Assembly (NCBI GenBank): GCA_015061845.1 | Contig: SUVT01000016.1 | Location: forward strand, 1 to 37,644 | DNA from: Lentisphaerota bacterium | GTDB taxonomy: Bacteria; Verrucomicrobiota; Lentisphaeria; Victivallales; UBA1829 | Direction: 5' to 3' | DNA length: 37,644 nt | Shown here: in pieces, positions 16,548 through 25,217 of the stretch | Numbering within the stretch: the first letter of the stretch is position 1 | How the letters are laid out: each line of letters starts with the position of its first letter | The notes under the pieces: generated by a model | Databases searched by the model: none | Seen by the model: the letters and a program-made list of their open reading frames with translations, nothing else | What the model was told of the DNA's origin: nothing | Made by a program: the position numbers and the translations under genes

Positions 16548-17204
16548 TTACATTTCAGTCAAAACAGTCGAAAGAAGTTTTACACATCCCGAAAAACTGT
16601 TGACCGTATATGATGTTTCCGCATCCGCTTTCACACCGAACCCGTATTCACAGAAAACACTTTTTACCCCTGCGGCTTTTGCAAAATTCAAGTCCGTGTG
16701 GTTGTCTCCGATGACGTAAATATTCTCCGCTGGCACTTCGTATTTTTCCATCAGAGAAAACAGTGCATCCGGAGCAGGTTTCAGCGGAAAACCGGAACCT
16801 CCGCCAATATTTTCCGCCAGATACGGCATCAGCCCGAAGTGTGTGAGAATTTTTTCACTGACAACTACCGGTTTGTTGCTGACAACTGTCACGATCCATC
16901 CGGCGTTATGCAGTTCCCGGATCCCTTCTGCAACGCCATCGTAGAGAAATGAATCCACTACCGGATCATTTGCATAGTGCTGAACCATTTTCCCGACAGC
17001 TTCTTCCAGCGGAACCGGAAGCCGGACATCAGAAAAAGAGCGTTCGATCAATTTTTTTGCGCCGTCTCCGGTGAAAGATGCGACCTTCTCCGGCGAAAGC
17101 GGCGCAAAACCATAATCAGCTCTTGTTCTGTTGACGGATGCTGCGATTCCTCCGACAGAGTCAAGCAGCGTACCGTCAAGGTCAAAGACAAGAAGTTTTT
17201 TCAT
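16548..17204 (-). CDS. gph: HAD-family phosphatase, phosphoglycolate phosphatase-like
   Basis: A 218-residue HAD hydrolase. Motif I is FDLDGTLLDS (D8, D10), motif II VTVVSNKP, motif III the Lys of PLKPAPDAL, and motif IV VIGDNHTDLNFAKAAG. An alpha-helical cap lies between motifs I and II. This is the Gph/PGP pattern; many relatives act on other small sugar phosphates. The start at 17204 (MKKLLVF) was chosen over an in-frame start 49 codons upstream because the catalytic motif must be near the N-terminus. It starts 8 bases after the secreted 300-residue protein, so it is the last gene of the DUF4838 operon and might dephosphorylate a sugar phosphate from that pathway. The gene symbol reflects the family, not a proven substrate. 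Confidence 0.85.
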   Translation of the reverse strand: MKKLLVFDLDGTLLDSVGGIAASVNRTRADYGFAPLSPEKVASFTGDGAKKLIERSFSDVRLPVPLEEAVGKMVQHYANDPVVDSFLYDGVAEGIRELHNAGWIVTVVSNKPVVVSEKILTHFGLMPYLAENIGGGSGFPLKPAPDALFSLMEKYEVPAENIYVIGDNHTDLNFAKAAGVKSVFCEYGFGVKADAETSYTVNSFSGCVKLLSTVLTEM

Positions 17205-17212
17205 TGCTCTGT

Positions 17213-18115
17213 TCAGCGGGTGAATGCTGCTTTTTCTGCGTTGAGTTTCTTGTCGAAATCGGCGTTGGAGATGGGCATCTGCTGCTGCCACATTCCAAAC
17301 TTGAACTCTTTCATAGCAGGATTCAGGTTGAGCTGGATCCAATTTGTCCATTCGTTGGTGGAGCGGATCTTTCCTTTGACAACGCTTGTCTGGTCGATCT
17401 GAAGCCAGACAGGTCCCTGTCCTTTGCTCTTGTCTTTCGCAGAACCGTCAAACTTGGTGTCGCGGAAAATGAAAGAGGTGTCATCTTTGGCAAGCGGATA
17501 AACTTTTGCTGAAGCCGGATAGGTTCTTGCATTTGTCACGATTTCCCGTCCATATTCCGGACCACCCCAGATTGGAACCTTTTTTGCATTTCTTGCAAGT
17601 GTTGAGGGAATGCAGGAGAAGGTCATAACCGCATTTTTTATATCTTCCAGCGTGTTTGCAGAAGGTCTGATCATGCCCCAGAGAACAGGAGAATCCGGAC
17701 GCATATAGAAAATGACATCAAGTTTGCAGCCATCGTAGTTCAGAGCGATCTTGATCCCGGCGTTTCTGCCCTCTTTCCACGGCTGAACATCACTTGTTTT
17801 CACGTTAAGTTTTTCCATGCCGATTCCGTTGACATCAAGTTTGAAACTTCTTGTCAGCGGACAGAACCCGAAATCACCAGCCCAGATACGGATCCACGTC
17901 TGAGTCGGTTTGTTGTTCATCGGTTTTGTCATAGCAAGAATGACTTCATAAGAGTTCAACTGATTGGAGATTTTTGCGCCCTGACGAACCGCCCAGGTGT
18001 TCGGCTGATAAATATACATCTGCCTGACATCTGCTCTGACAGGTGCATAGTTTTGAGCAAAAACCGCTCCGGATAACAATGTAAGGGCTGCGATTGTAAT
18101 GTTTTTCAGGTTCAT
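17213..18115 (-). CDS. Secreted partner protein of the DUF4838 module, copy 2
   Basis: A 300-residue secreted protein (signal peptide MNLKNITIAALTLLSGAVFA) with a probable all-beta mature part. It is a paralogue of the 20682-21557 product. Shared blocks include LNYDG(C/A)K, FYMRPDSPVLWG versus LFMRPDSPVLWG, DDTSFIFRDTKFDGSA versus ADTSFIFQDGELDGSA, the following K..G P-W-ID-T, and a C-terminal P/R-ISNA-KL-AAFT block. I do not recognise a known family. Its start lies 1 base after the stop of the DUF4838 gene, whose last codons provide GGAG, so the two are translationally coupled. Strict pairing with DUF4838 in both copies suggests that they act on the same extracellular glycan or form a complex. 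Confidence 0.75.
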   Translation of the reverse strand: MNLKNITIAALTLLSGAVFAQNYAPVRADVRQMYIYQPNTWAVRQGAKISNQLNSYEVILAMTKPMNNKPTQTWIRIWAGDFGFCPLTRSFKLDVNGIGMEKLNVKTSDVQPWKEGRNAGIKIALNYDGCKLDVIFYMRPDSPVLWGMIRPSANTLEDIKNAVMTFSCIPSTLARNAKKVPIWGGPEYGREIVTNARTYPASAKVYPLAKDDTSFIFRDTKFDGSAKDKSKGQGPVWLQIDQTSVVKGKIRSTNEWTNWIQLNLNPAMKEFKFGMWQQQMPISNADFDKKLNAEKAAFTR

Positions 18116-18116
18116 T

Positions 18117-20657
18117 TTATTCTCCTTTCCCTGCGAATTTAATGAGACCGTACATATTCAAATTGTGATTATTTCCCAATGTCATAGCGGTTCCGCTGTA
18201 TTCTCTCTCTTTTCCGGCTTTGTTGCGGACAACATTGCAGTGCCAGGTGTCGTAAACTTTCGGAATGGAGTTTTCTGTTTTGAATACAGAGAACGGAATG
18301 TAAAATTCAGCGGTCCAGTACTCTTTCCCATACTTCGATTCCAGTTTGAATCCGGGTGCTTTCCAGAAAGAATCGAAGGGCTGCGGGATCGGCAGCAGAC
18401 GGTGGGTTCCCAGGAACATCTGTTTCAAGGGGTCAAAGACAAACTGAAACTCCACTTCTTTTCCCAGACCGGGTGAGAAGAAAATTTCAAAATTGTCATT
18501 GTAAAACACATCTTTGTTTTTGTCCACCGTTGTGGGATATTTCGTTTCAAAAAGACCATAGATCCCGGTTTTATCCCATGCGAGTTTGATGGATGCCGGG
18601 TATTTCGGCTTAGTGCTGGAACCTTTGGGATCGATCAGTTTCATAGGCTTGACGTTCGTCCAGAACGCTTCATCTCCTTTCCCGTCGATGGTGACTTTGT
18701 CCCTGCTGAGCAGCTGATAAACACTGTAAACCGGGCGTTCATAGGAGAGCTGATTCTTCACAGATTCGATTGCCTTTGCCCATGGAGCCATGAAGAGTTT
18801 CAACCGTTTTTCTTCCACGCTTCCGGGCTTGACAGATTTCTGAGCTTTTGCAAGCAGAGCTTCCATCTTCAGCAGTTCCGGCATGGGATAAACCACATTC
18901 CGGGCAGTTCCTTCCGCATCAATAGCATATTTCATGTAACAATCCCGGAGAAACTGGTGGAACTGACGCAGATATTTTCCGGTTTCTTTGCCATAGAACG
19001 GTTCCCAGTGGGCATCGATCGCCGCCGCGGCATCCCACCACGGGTTCCACATGGAACGGTATGCCGCATAGGAAGAATAGTAGTAATGCCAGATATGCCC
19101 GGGCGCATTGATACAATGGTCAAAGAACATTGTGGTTCTGCCGAAATATTTTCCGAGAACTTTCGGGATATCTCCAACCATTTCCCCGTTGACCGCCTGC
19201 ACAAAGGGGTTCGTTCCGGTATAGAGCCAAAGCCCCTGAACCGGACGGTTTCCAAGGGATTCATACCATTCACGGGCAACCTGCTTGATGAATTTCTGTT
19301 TTTCCTTGCTGCGGATCTTGTTCGGGATATCGCCCAGACAGAGGAAGACTTCCGTATTTTCGGGAAGGGTCCAGCGGGGATCATCTGCGGCAAACTGGAC
19401 ATTGTAATATGCCATGATATAAAGTTTTGTACCGGGAATTTCCTTCTGCAGTTTCTTTGCAAGATACTGATGAAGTCTGCCGTAAACATTTGCCATTGCA
19501 GCAGAACGGGCTCCTTTGATATCGGTATAACGCTTCAAATCCTTTTCCGTCATCAGCCCAAGTTTCCGCACGATTGGATGATTGATCAGGTCAGAGTCCG
19601 GAAGGAGCGTATCGCAGATCCCGAAAGAGAAATAAGTGGAGTTGCAGGCATGGATATATCCGCCTTCGTCGATTTTTCCGTTGGACTGATAGAACTTTTT
19701 CGCAGAACTGATCAGCAGATCTGCAAATTCCAGATTGACCGGATCATAGTAATTCCCGATATGAGCTTTCGGATTGTACCAGAAGTTTCCGGAGGGGGAT
19801 TTGTAGAAAATCGTTTCCAGCTTATCGGGGTATGCCTTGGCGATTTTTTCCGGAAACGGACAATGTGTTCCGCCGCCGGGGATGGTTCTGCCCATGCGCC
19901 AGCGATCCCAGAAAAGATGATCCGTGTCGCTCAATTTCCCCAGATAAGGCTCCCAATGCTTTCTTGAAGCGGGCTTGCGGATGCTGTCTCCCAGATAGTA
20001 GATCCCGTTTCTGCCGTTCATGTAAGGAGCGTCGGTGTAAGAGACCGGTGTAAGAGTCAGATTCTTTACAGCGGGCCAGAGCGTTCCGTATTCTCCGGGG
20101 AAGAAGTAACGGACACCGAGAAAGCGTTCCACAAAGTCATACGCGGCATATTTTGTGCCTGTGCTGGAGCCTCTTGCTTCCAGCGGTTTCATGTTATAGC
20201 CCTCAATGAGAGATGAGTCGTTCCCTGCAAGAATGATACCCCGTTCAAAGGTCTTGACAGCCAATCCCTGCGGCGGGAGTTTCTTCACATCCACACCATA
20301 CTTCCGTGTGATGGCGTTATCACCGACAACGATCATGAATTTTGCTTTTGCGGCATCTTTCACATCCAGAACGACCGGTTCGAGCCCGGTGCATTTTTTG
20401 ATGGCTTCTTTCAGGATCACAACAGCCGGAGCGATACTTTTTTCTGTTTTATTTTTCCGCTGCATCCGGTTTTCTGCTTGAAGATCGGCAACGATGGCAA
20501 AATTCAGCTTTCCATTTTCCACCATTTTGACGGGTGCATGAGACGGTGCTTTTTCAAACTTGACCGGAACGAGTTCTACGGTTTTGACATCGTATGCAGA
20601 GAGAACTGCAGTGATTCCGGATAGAATCACTCCAAAGATTTTTTTGATACTGATCAC
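18117..20657 (-). CDS. Secreted DUF4838-like protein with C-terminal CBM9-like domain, copy 2
   Basis: An 846-residue secreted protein. It starts with GTG (20655-20657) behind GGGAGG. After the signal peptide, residues about 30-230 resemble the N-terminal domain shared by GH20 and alpha-glucuronidase-type enzymes (FMIVVGDNAITRKYGVD, RGIILAGNDSSLIEGYN, YAAYDFVERFLGVRYFFPGE). The middle (about 300-620) is the DUF4838 region with a probable TIM-barrel fold (IMAYYNVQFA, GLWLYTGTNPF, HWEPFYGKETGKYLRQFHQ). The C-terminus (about 660-840) is CBM9-like (KVTIDGKGDEAFW, WDKTGIYGLFE, NDNFEIFFSPG, WTAEFYIPFSVF). It is clearly paralogous to 21561-24071. The role is likely glycan hydrolysis or binding; no catalytic pair is assigned. 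Confidence 0.8.
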   Translation of the reverse strand: MISIKKIFGVILSGITAVLSAYDVKTVELVPVKFEKAPSHAPVKMVENGKLNFAIVADLQAENRMQRKNKTEKSIAPAVVILKEAIKKCTGLEPVVLDVKDAAKAKFMIVVGDNAITRKYGVDVKKLPPQGLAVKTFERGIILAGNDSSLIEGYNMKPLEARGSSTGTKYAAYDFVERFLGVRYFFPGEYGTLWPAVKNLTLTPVSYTDAPYMNGRNGIYYLGDSIRKPASRKHWEPYLGKLSDTDHLFWDRWRMGRTIPGGGTHCPFPEKIAKAYPDKLETIFYKSPSGNFWYNPKAHIGNYYDPVNLEFADLLISSAKKFYQSNGKIDEGGYIHACNSTYFSFGICDTLLPDSDLINHPIVRKLGLMTEKDLKRYTDIKGARSAAMANVYGRLHQYLAKKLQKEIPGTKLYIMAYYNVQFAADDPRWTLPENTEVFLCLGDIPNKIRSKEKQKFIKQVAREWYESLGNRPVQGLWLYTGTNPFVQAVNGEMVGDIPKVLGKYFGRTTMFFDHCINAPGHIWHYYYSSYAAYRSMWNPWWDAAAAIDAHWEPFYGKETGKYLRQFHQFLRDCYMKYAIDAEGTARNVVYPMPELLKMEALLAKAQKSVKPGSVEEKRLKLFMAPWAKAIESVKNQLSYERPVYSVYQLLSRDKVTIDGKGDEAFWTNVKPMKLIDPKGSSTKPKYPASIKLAWDKTGIYGLFETKYPTTVDKNKDVFYNDNFEIFFSPGLGKEVEFQFVFDPLKQMFLGTHRLLPIPQPFDSFWKAPGFKLESKYGKEYWTAEFYIPFSVFKTENSIPKVYDTWHCNVVRNKAGKEREYSGTAMTLGNNHNLNMYGLIKFAGKGE

Positions 20658-20681
20658 GAAAAATATCCTCCCATATAATTT

Positions 20682-21557
20682 TTATTTGAATGTAAATGCA
20701 GCTGGTTCTTTCTTCAATTTTTCAGCCATTTCTGCATTGGAGATCCGTGCTGCCGGGTGCCACAATCCGAAATTTACGACCTGACAATCTTTTTTCAGGT
20801 CAAATTTCAGGAAGATTTTCCACGAATTGCGGACAAATGCCTGACTTCTGGAAAGGTTTGTCCGGTCGATCCAGAACCAGCAGGGACCGGAACCCTTATC
20901 TTCAGCCGAACCGTCAAGTTCTCCATCCTGGAATATAAAACTGGTATCAGCAGATGTCAGATTGACCCATTTGTTGTTGTGGGAATATTTCGTTGCAGGC
21001 GTGACAAGCTCCCGTGTGTAGGCGTTGCTGAACAGTGTCTTCTGGTTCACGATCTTCAACATCGAGGGCAGTGCCTGAATGTCGATCGTTGCTTTCCGGA
21101 TGGGATCAATGCTGTCTTTGTCATAGATCAGAGAACCCCAGAGGACAGGAGAATCCGGGCGCATGAAGAGACGGAGCGTAAACTTTGCACCGTCATAGTT
21201 CAATTTCAGTTCCATCCCGGAATGGTCGCCATCCTGCCAGCGGGTGATTTTCTCTTTGGTGAAGTCCAGCTCACTCATCTTATAGCCGTTGACCGTAAGA
21301 GAGAAAAAGCCGCCGACAAAGTTGCAGTTTTTCTTTCCGACGAGATTCATTGCAAAGACTTCACCTTTTTCATTAACGGGCTTCGTCAAGGTGAACTGCA
21401 GCGGATAGGTGCAATATTTATTGGCGATGGTCACACCCTCCCGCAGAGAATACCGCTGGGGTCTGTAAACCCGTGCGGGTCCCTGCTGAACCTGAACAGG
21501 AGAGGCAATAACCGCTGCCGTTCCAATAAGAAGAGTTGTCAGCAGAAGTGATTTCAT
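20682..21557 (-). CDS. Secreted partner protein of the DUF4838 module, copy 1
   Basis: A 291-residue protein with signal peptide (MKSLLLTTLLIGTAAVIAS) and an all-beta-looking mature part: ARVYRPQRYSLREGVTIANK, FFSLTVNGYKMSEL, LNYDGAKFTLRLFMRPDS, PVLWGSLIYD, DTSFIFQDGELDGSAED, FGLWHPAARISNAEMAEKL. It is a paralogue of 17213-18115, with the same block order. No known family or catalytic motif is recognised. It starts 3 bases after the stop of the copy-1 DUF4838 gene, using AAGGAG in that gene's last codons, and is followed 24 bases later by the copy-2 DUF4838 gene. The beta-sandwich feel suggests a carbohydrate-binding or structural role. Confidence 0.75.
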   Translation of the reverse strand: MKSLLLTTLLIGTAAVIASPVQVQQGPARVYRPQRYSLREGVTIANKYCTYPLQFTLTKPVNEKGEVFAMNLVGKKNCNFVGGFFSLTVNGYKMSELDFTKEKITRWQDGDHSGMELKLNYDGAKFTLRLFMRPDSPVLWGSLIYDKDSIDPIRKATIDIQALPSMLKIVNQKTLFSNAYTRELVTPATKYSHNNKWVNLTSADTSFIFQDGELDGSAEDKGSGPCWFWIDRTNLSRSQAFVRNSWKIFLKFDLKKDCQVVNFGLWHPAARISNAEMAEKLKKEPAAFTFK

Positions 21558-21560
21558 TTT

Positions 21561-24071
21561 TTAATCTCCTTTTCCCATGAATTTAATGATTCCGAACATG
21601 GAAAGATTTCTGTTCGTTCCCAGAGTCATAGCTGTTCCGCTGTATTCATTTTGGGCTCCGGTTTTGTTGCGGACGATATTACAGAGCCAGTTCTGATAAG
21701 CACGGGGAGCAGGTAAATCAAAGACTTTGAAGGGAACATAAAATTCAGTTGTCCACTCATTCCCCTTATTGACCATCGCGATTTTCACGCCTTGAGCCTT
21801 CCAATGTGTATCAAAGGGCTGAAGGATCGGCAGGAAACGCTGGGTTCCGAAGAATTTCTGATTCAGCGGGTCAAAGGCGATTTGATAGACCGTTTCCTTC
21901 TTCATTCCGGGAGAGAAGATCACTTCAAAATTGTCATTGAGGAATACGGATCTGTTCTTGCTGAATGTGGGCTTGTAGGGCGTCTTTGTGAACCCGTAAA
22001 TGCCTGTTTTATCCCAAACGAGCTTGATTTCGGCAGGATACTTCACCGGAGTTCCGGTTCCTTTGGGATCAAGCAGTTTCATGGGCTTGACCTTTGCCCA
22101 GAACGCTTCATTTCCCTTTCCGTCAACATTCACGTTTTCTTTGGGCAGAAGCTGACGGACTTTATAGACCGGGCGTTCATAGGAAAGCTGATTCCTGACA
22201 GAGCTGATTGCATTTTTCCACGGAGCCATGAAGAGTTTTAGCCGTTTCTCTTCCACAGATCCGGGCTTGACAGATTTCTGCGCTTTTGCCAGCAGCTCTT
22301 CCATCTTTCTGAGTTCCGGAATGGGATAGATGATGGACTGTCCGTTATCATCGTTGAGCGCATATTTCATATAGCATTTCCGGAGAAGCTGATGGAACTG
22401 CCGCAGATACTTTCCGGTCTCTTTCCCGTAGAACGGTTCCCAGTGGGCATCGATCGCTGCCGCTGCGTTCCAGTTCGGATTCCATTCGCTGCGGTAGGCT
22501 GCGTAAAGGGAGTAATAGTAAAACCACATATCCCCGGGAATGCCGCAGCACTGACCGAAATAAATATGGGTGTTGCCAAGATATTTACCGAATTTTTTCG
22601 GGATGTCTCCCACAAATTCCCCGTTGATCGCCAGCACAAAGGGACTTGTACCGGAATAGGTCCAGATTTTCTGAACCGGACGGTTTCCGAGAGAGGTGTA
22701 CCACTCTTCTGCAATCTTGAGCATCTGTTTCATATGTCGCGGACTGCGGACTTTGTTCGGAAGATCGCCAAGACAGAGCTGGACTTCTGTGTTCGGCGGA
22801 AGTGTCCAGCGGGGATCATTTCCGGCAAAACGGACGTTGTAGTACGCCATGATCCAGAGTTTTCTTCCGGGCCATTCCTGTTGGATACGCTTTGCCAGAT
22901 ACTGGTGGAAACGGGCGTAGATATTTGCCATGCCGGAGTTTGCACCGCGCTTCATATCCTGCACGGTCATCAGGTTGAGTTTCCGGACAGTGGGATCATT
23001 AAAGACTTCAGCATCGGGCATAAGCGTATCGCACATCCCGAAAGAAATGTTGGTCAGGTTTGTACAGGCATAACCGCCTTCGTTGATTTTTCCATTGGAG
23101 TTGTAGTATCTCTTCAGAGAATCGACCAGAAGATCGGCAAAGGCGAGATCGACTACATTGAAATAGTTTCCGACATGCCCTTTCGGGTTGTACCAGAAAT
23201 TTCCGCCGGGGGAGGTGTAGAAGATCGTTTTCAGCTTGTCGGGGAAGGATTTTGCCATCCGTTCCGGACGGGGATTGTGTCCGCCGGAACCGGGCAGATC
23301 TCCGCCAAGACGCAGCTTCTCATAAAACTTTTGATCTTCGTTCGTGAGAGGTCCGAGCCACTGCTCCCAGAACTTCCGGGGACGTCCGGGAGCAAGACAG
23401 GAGATGACAGAGTAGATCCCGCCGCGAGTCTGGAAGTAAGGGGCATCTGTATAAAAAACAGGCGCAATCGTAAGATTTTTCACTTCCGGCGTCAATGTAC
23501 CATATTCCCCGGGGAAGTAGTAGCGGACTCCGAGAAACCGTTCCACAAAGTCATAAGCTCCATATCGTGTTCCAGTGCGGGGGCCAAGCTGTTCCAGCGG
23601 CTTCATGTTGTACCCTTCGATCAGAGAAGAGTCATGTCCGGCAATGATGATACCCCGGGGAAATGTTTTTACAGCAAACCCCTGATTGGGGAGCTTGAAC
23701 ACATCGATGCCGTTTTCTCTGGTGATGGAGCAGTCGCCCACAACGATCACATTTTTTCCGGCAGGGATATTTTTGACATCCACCACCTGAACTTTTTTAC
23801 CGGTACATTTTTCGATCGCTTCCGAAAGAATCTGGATGGCAGGTGCAATACTTTTCGCACTTTTGCACTTGGATGCCATTCTCTGTTCCGCTTTCAGGTC
23901 TGCAGCGATCACAAAGTTCAGTTCCCCGTTGACAACCATCTTCACCGGGGCGTGCGACGGAGCTTTCTGATACTTTACCGGAAATACTTCTGGTGAATTC
24001 AGATCGTAGGCATGAACTCCGGTCATAAGAAGACACAGCGGGAGCAGCCAGACTTTCCATGTCAATTTCAT
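21561..24071 (-). CDS. Secreted DUF4838-like protein with C-terminal CBM9-like domain, copy 1
   Basis: An 836-residue secreted protein (signal peptide MKLTWKVWLLPLCLLMTGVH). The domain order equals that of its paralogue at 18117-20657: a GH20b/alpha-glucuronidase-like N-terminal domain (VIVVGDCSITRENGIDV, YGAYDFVERFLGVRYYFPGE), a central DUF4838 region (IMAYYNVRFAGNDPRWTLP, KIWTYSGTSPFVLAINGEF) and a C-terminal CBM9-like module (NVNVDGKGNEAFW, WDKTGIYGFTKTPY, WTTEFYVPFKVF). Long stretches are identical between copies, for example HWEPFYGKETGKYLRQFHQ and KAQKSVKPGSVEEKRLKLFM. The start has GTGAGGT overlapping the upstream stop, a 7-base gap. It is the first secreted protein of the operon. Confidence 0.8.
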   Translation of the reverse strand: MKLTWKVWLLPLCLLMTGVHAYDLNSPEVFPVKYQKAPSHAPVKMVVNGELNFVIAADLKAEQRMASKCKSAKSIAPAIQILSEAIEKCTGKKVQVVDVKNIPAGKNVIVVGDCSITRENGIDVFKLPNQGFAVKTFPRGIIIAGHDSSLIEGYNMKPLEQLGPRTGTRYGAYDFVERFLGVRYYFPGEYGTLTPEVKNLTIAPVFYTDAPYFQTRGGIYSVISCLAPGRPRKFWEQWLGPLTNEDQKFYEKLRLGGDLPGSGGHNPRPERMAKSFPDKLKTIFYTSPGGNFWYNPKGHVGNYFNVVDLAFADLLVDSLKRYYNSNGKINEGGYACTNLTNISFGMCDTLMPDAEVFNDPTVRKLNLMTVQDMKRGANSGMANIYARFHQYLAKRIQQEWPGRKLWIMAYYNVRFAGNDPRWTLPPNTEVQLCLGDLPNKVRSPRHMKQMLKIAEEWYTSLGNRPVQKIWTYSGTSPFVLAINGEFVGDIPKKFGKYLGNTHIYFGQCCGIPGDMWFYYYSLYAAYRSEWNPNWNAAAAIDAHWEPFYGKETGKYLRQFHQLLRKCYMKYALNDDNGQSIIYPIPELRKMEELLAKAQKSVKPGSVEEKRLKLFMAPWKNAISSVRNQLSYERPVYKVRQLLPKENVNVDGKGNEAFWAKVKPMKLLDPKGTGTPVKYPAEIKLVWDKTGIYGFTKTPYKPTFSKNRSVFLNDNFEVIFSPGMKKETVYQIAFDPLNQKFFGTQRFLPILQPFDTHWKAQGVKIAMVNKGNEWTTEFYVPFKVFDLPAPRAYQNWLCNIVRNKTGAQNEYSGTAMTLGTNRNLSMFGIIKFMGKGD

Positions 24072-24078
24072 AGTTACC

Positions 24079-25044
24079 TCACTTTGCGGCTGTAAATTCT
24101 TTCTTTAAAAACTCTTTGACAAAAGCGGACTCTTCCGGACATTTTTTGACCTCGCGGTCTCCAAGGATCACAAGATCATGGATCTTTCCATCTGCAAGAT
24201 ACTTTCTGGCGCGTTTCAACTGGATCTCAAGGAACTTTTTCCCGTTGGGGTTCGCTGCTGCAAAATAATCGTAGATGAAAATTCCAAGCATGATCGGTTT
24301 CCCGGGAAATGCCAGACGGAATTTTTCAATGGCAAGGTCAAGATTCGGAAGCTGATATTTGTAACCGACCCAGAGATTGATGGCATCAACATAGGGTTCA
24401 ACCAGTTTCAGGAAGGGGGAATCCATCTCTCCGACATAAACGACAGAGTAAAGCTTCAGATCCGGGTTATGTTTTTTCAATGCTTCGGAAATCTTTTTGA
24501 CCTCTTTCAACGAGATGTTACGCCCAAAATTCCCGATCAGATCGTCGATCATCCCGCCTTTGATATTCGGATATTTCAGGGAAAGTTTACTGATGAGTTC
24601 TGCATTCTCTTCATCGGTTCCGCAGACCACGCCAGGTGACCGGCTGATGGAGGAGAGCTGGCAAATCAGCTTTTTCGCATTCTTATGGATCCTGATTGCA
24701 TTTTCATCGGTTGGACCATACATATAAACAACGTTTTCGAGGTCGAAATATTCCGCCCCTTTCATGGCGCAATCCGGTTCATCGGAACCGCCCCAGTAAG
24801 GTGTGGGACCGCCCCAGATCCAGGTGTTTTCTCTGGAAAAATGTTCCGGACCTTCCTGATCCATCAGAGCAAATGTTTCTGCAATCGCTTTATCCAGAGA
24901 TTTATTGTATGCTGCCAATTTTTTCCGTTTTACCGGAGAATCAGGCTTTCCGGCTCTGATCCCGCGATCAATTTCAATTCTCAACTGTTCTGCAGTCGTG
25001 CCGATCTCAAATGTTTTTTCCAGTGCTTTCTTTAACATTTCCAT
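24079..25044 (-). CDS. Cytosolic TIM-barrel-like protein of unknown function, paralogue A
   Basis: A 321-residue soluble protein with no signal peptide. It has a repeated strand/helix pattern suggestive of a TIM barrel: TWIWGGPTPYWGG, ENVVYMYGPTDENA, KKLICQLSSISRSPG, YPNIKGGMIDDL, LKLYSVVYVGEM, VDAINLWVGYKY, FPGKPIMLGIFIYDY, LVILGDREVKKCPEE. The 30060-31079 product has the same blocks in the same order. The acidic MIDDL strand end could be catalytic. I do not recognise the family. It is first in the operon, behind a consensus promoter. AGAGGA is only 3 bases from the first ATG but 9 bases from an ATG two codons later, so translation may begin at 25038. Confidence 0.7.
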   Translation of the reverse strand: MEMLKKALEKTFEIGTTAEQLRIEIDRGIRAGKPDSPVKRKKLAAYNKSLDKAIAETFALMDQEGPEHFSRENTWIWGGPTPYWGGSDEPDCAMKGAEYFDLENVVYMYGPTDENAIRIHKNAKKLICQLSSISRSPGVVCGTDEENAELISKLSLKYPNIKGGMIDDLIGNFGRNISLKEVKKISEALKKHNPDLKLYSVVYVGEMDSPFLKLVEPYVDAINLWVGYKYQLPNLDLAIEKFRLAFPGKPIMLGIFIYDYFAAANPNGKKFLEIQLKRARKYLADGKIHDLVILGDREVKKCPEESAFVKEFLKKEFTAAK

Positions 25045-25114
25045 AATTCCTCTGTTTTGGAGCCAATTTCAAAAGTCCTTATGAAATTGCCTCACTGAAA
25101 AGATATACAGAGTA

Positions 25115-25143
25115 ATTATATCACTTTAACAGTGATTTGTCAA
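25115..25143 (-). promoter_or_regulatory. Perfect-consensus promoter with a palindromic operator in its spacer
   Basis: On the minus strand TTGACA (25138-25143) and TATAAT (25115-25120) are exact consensus hexamers with the ideal 17-base spacer. The spacer with one flanking base contains a perfect inverted repeat, ATCACT-5-AGTGAT (25120-25136). A repressor bound there would block RNA polymerase directly. The promoter lies about 70 bases upstream of the 24079-25044 gene and should drive the DUF4838 operon. Confidence 0.88.
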
Positions 25144-25176
25144 CAGAAAACAGAATTTTTTTTGAACTTCCGGGAT

Positions 25177-25207
25177 AAAAAAACGTGCCTGAAATGTTCC
25201 AGGCACG
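25177..25207 (-). terminator. Rho-independent terminator of the BspA-like gene
   Basis: On the minus strand an 8-bp GC-rich stem (arms 25200-25207 and 25184-25191) with an 8-base loop is followed by TTTTTTTA. It begins 10 bases after the stop of the leucine-rich-repeat gene and insulates the DUF4838 operon promoter from it. Confidence 0.9.
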
Positions 25208-25217
25208 CCGTTAAGAA

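Noticed and set aside
22392-23996. 534-codon open frame on the plus strand
   Set aside because: It lies opposite the DUF4838 gene, which has a signal peptide, paralogue and known domains. The antisense product has no motif or ribosome site.
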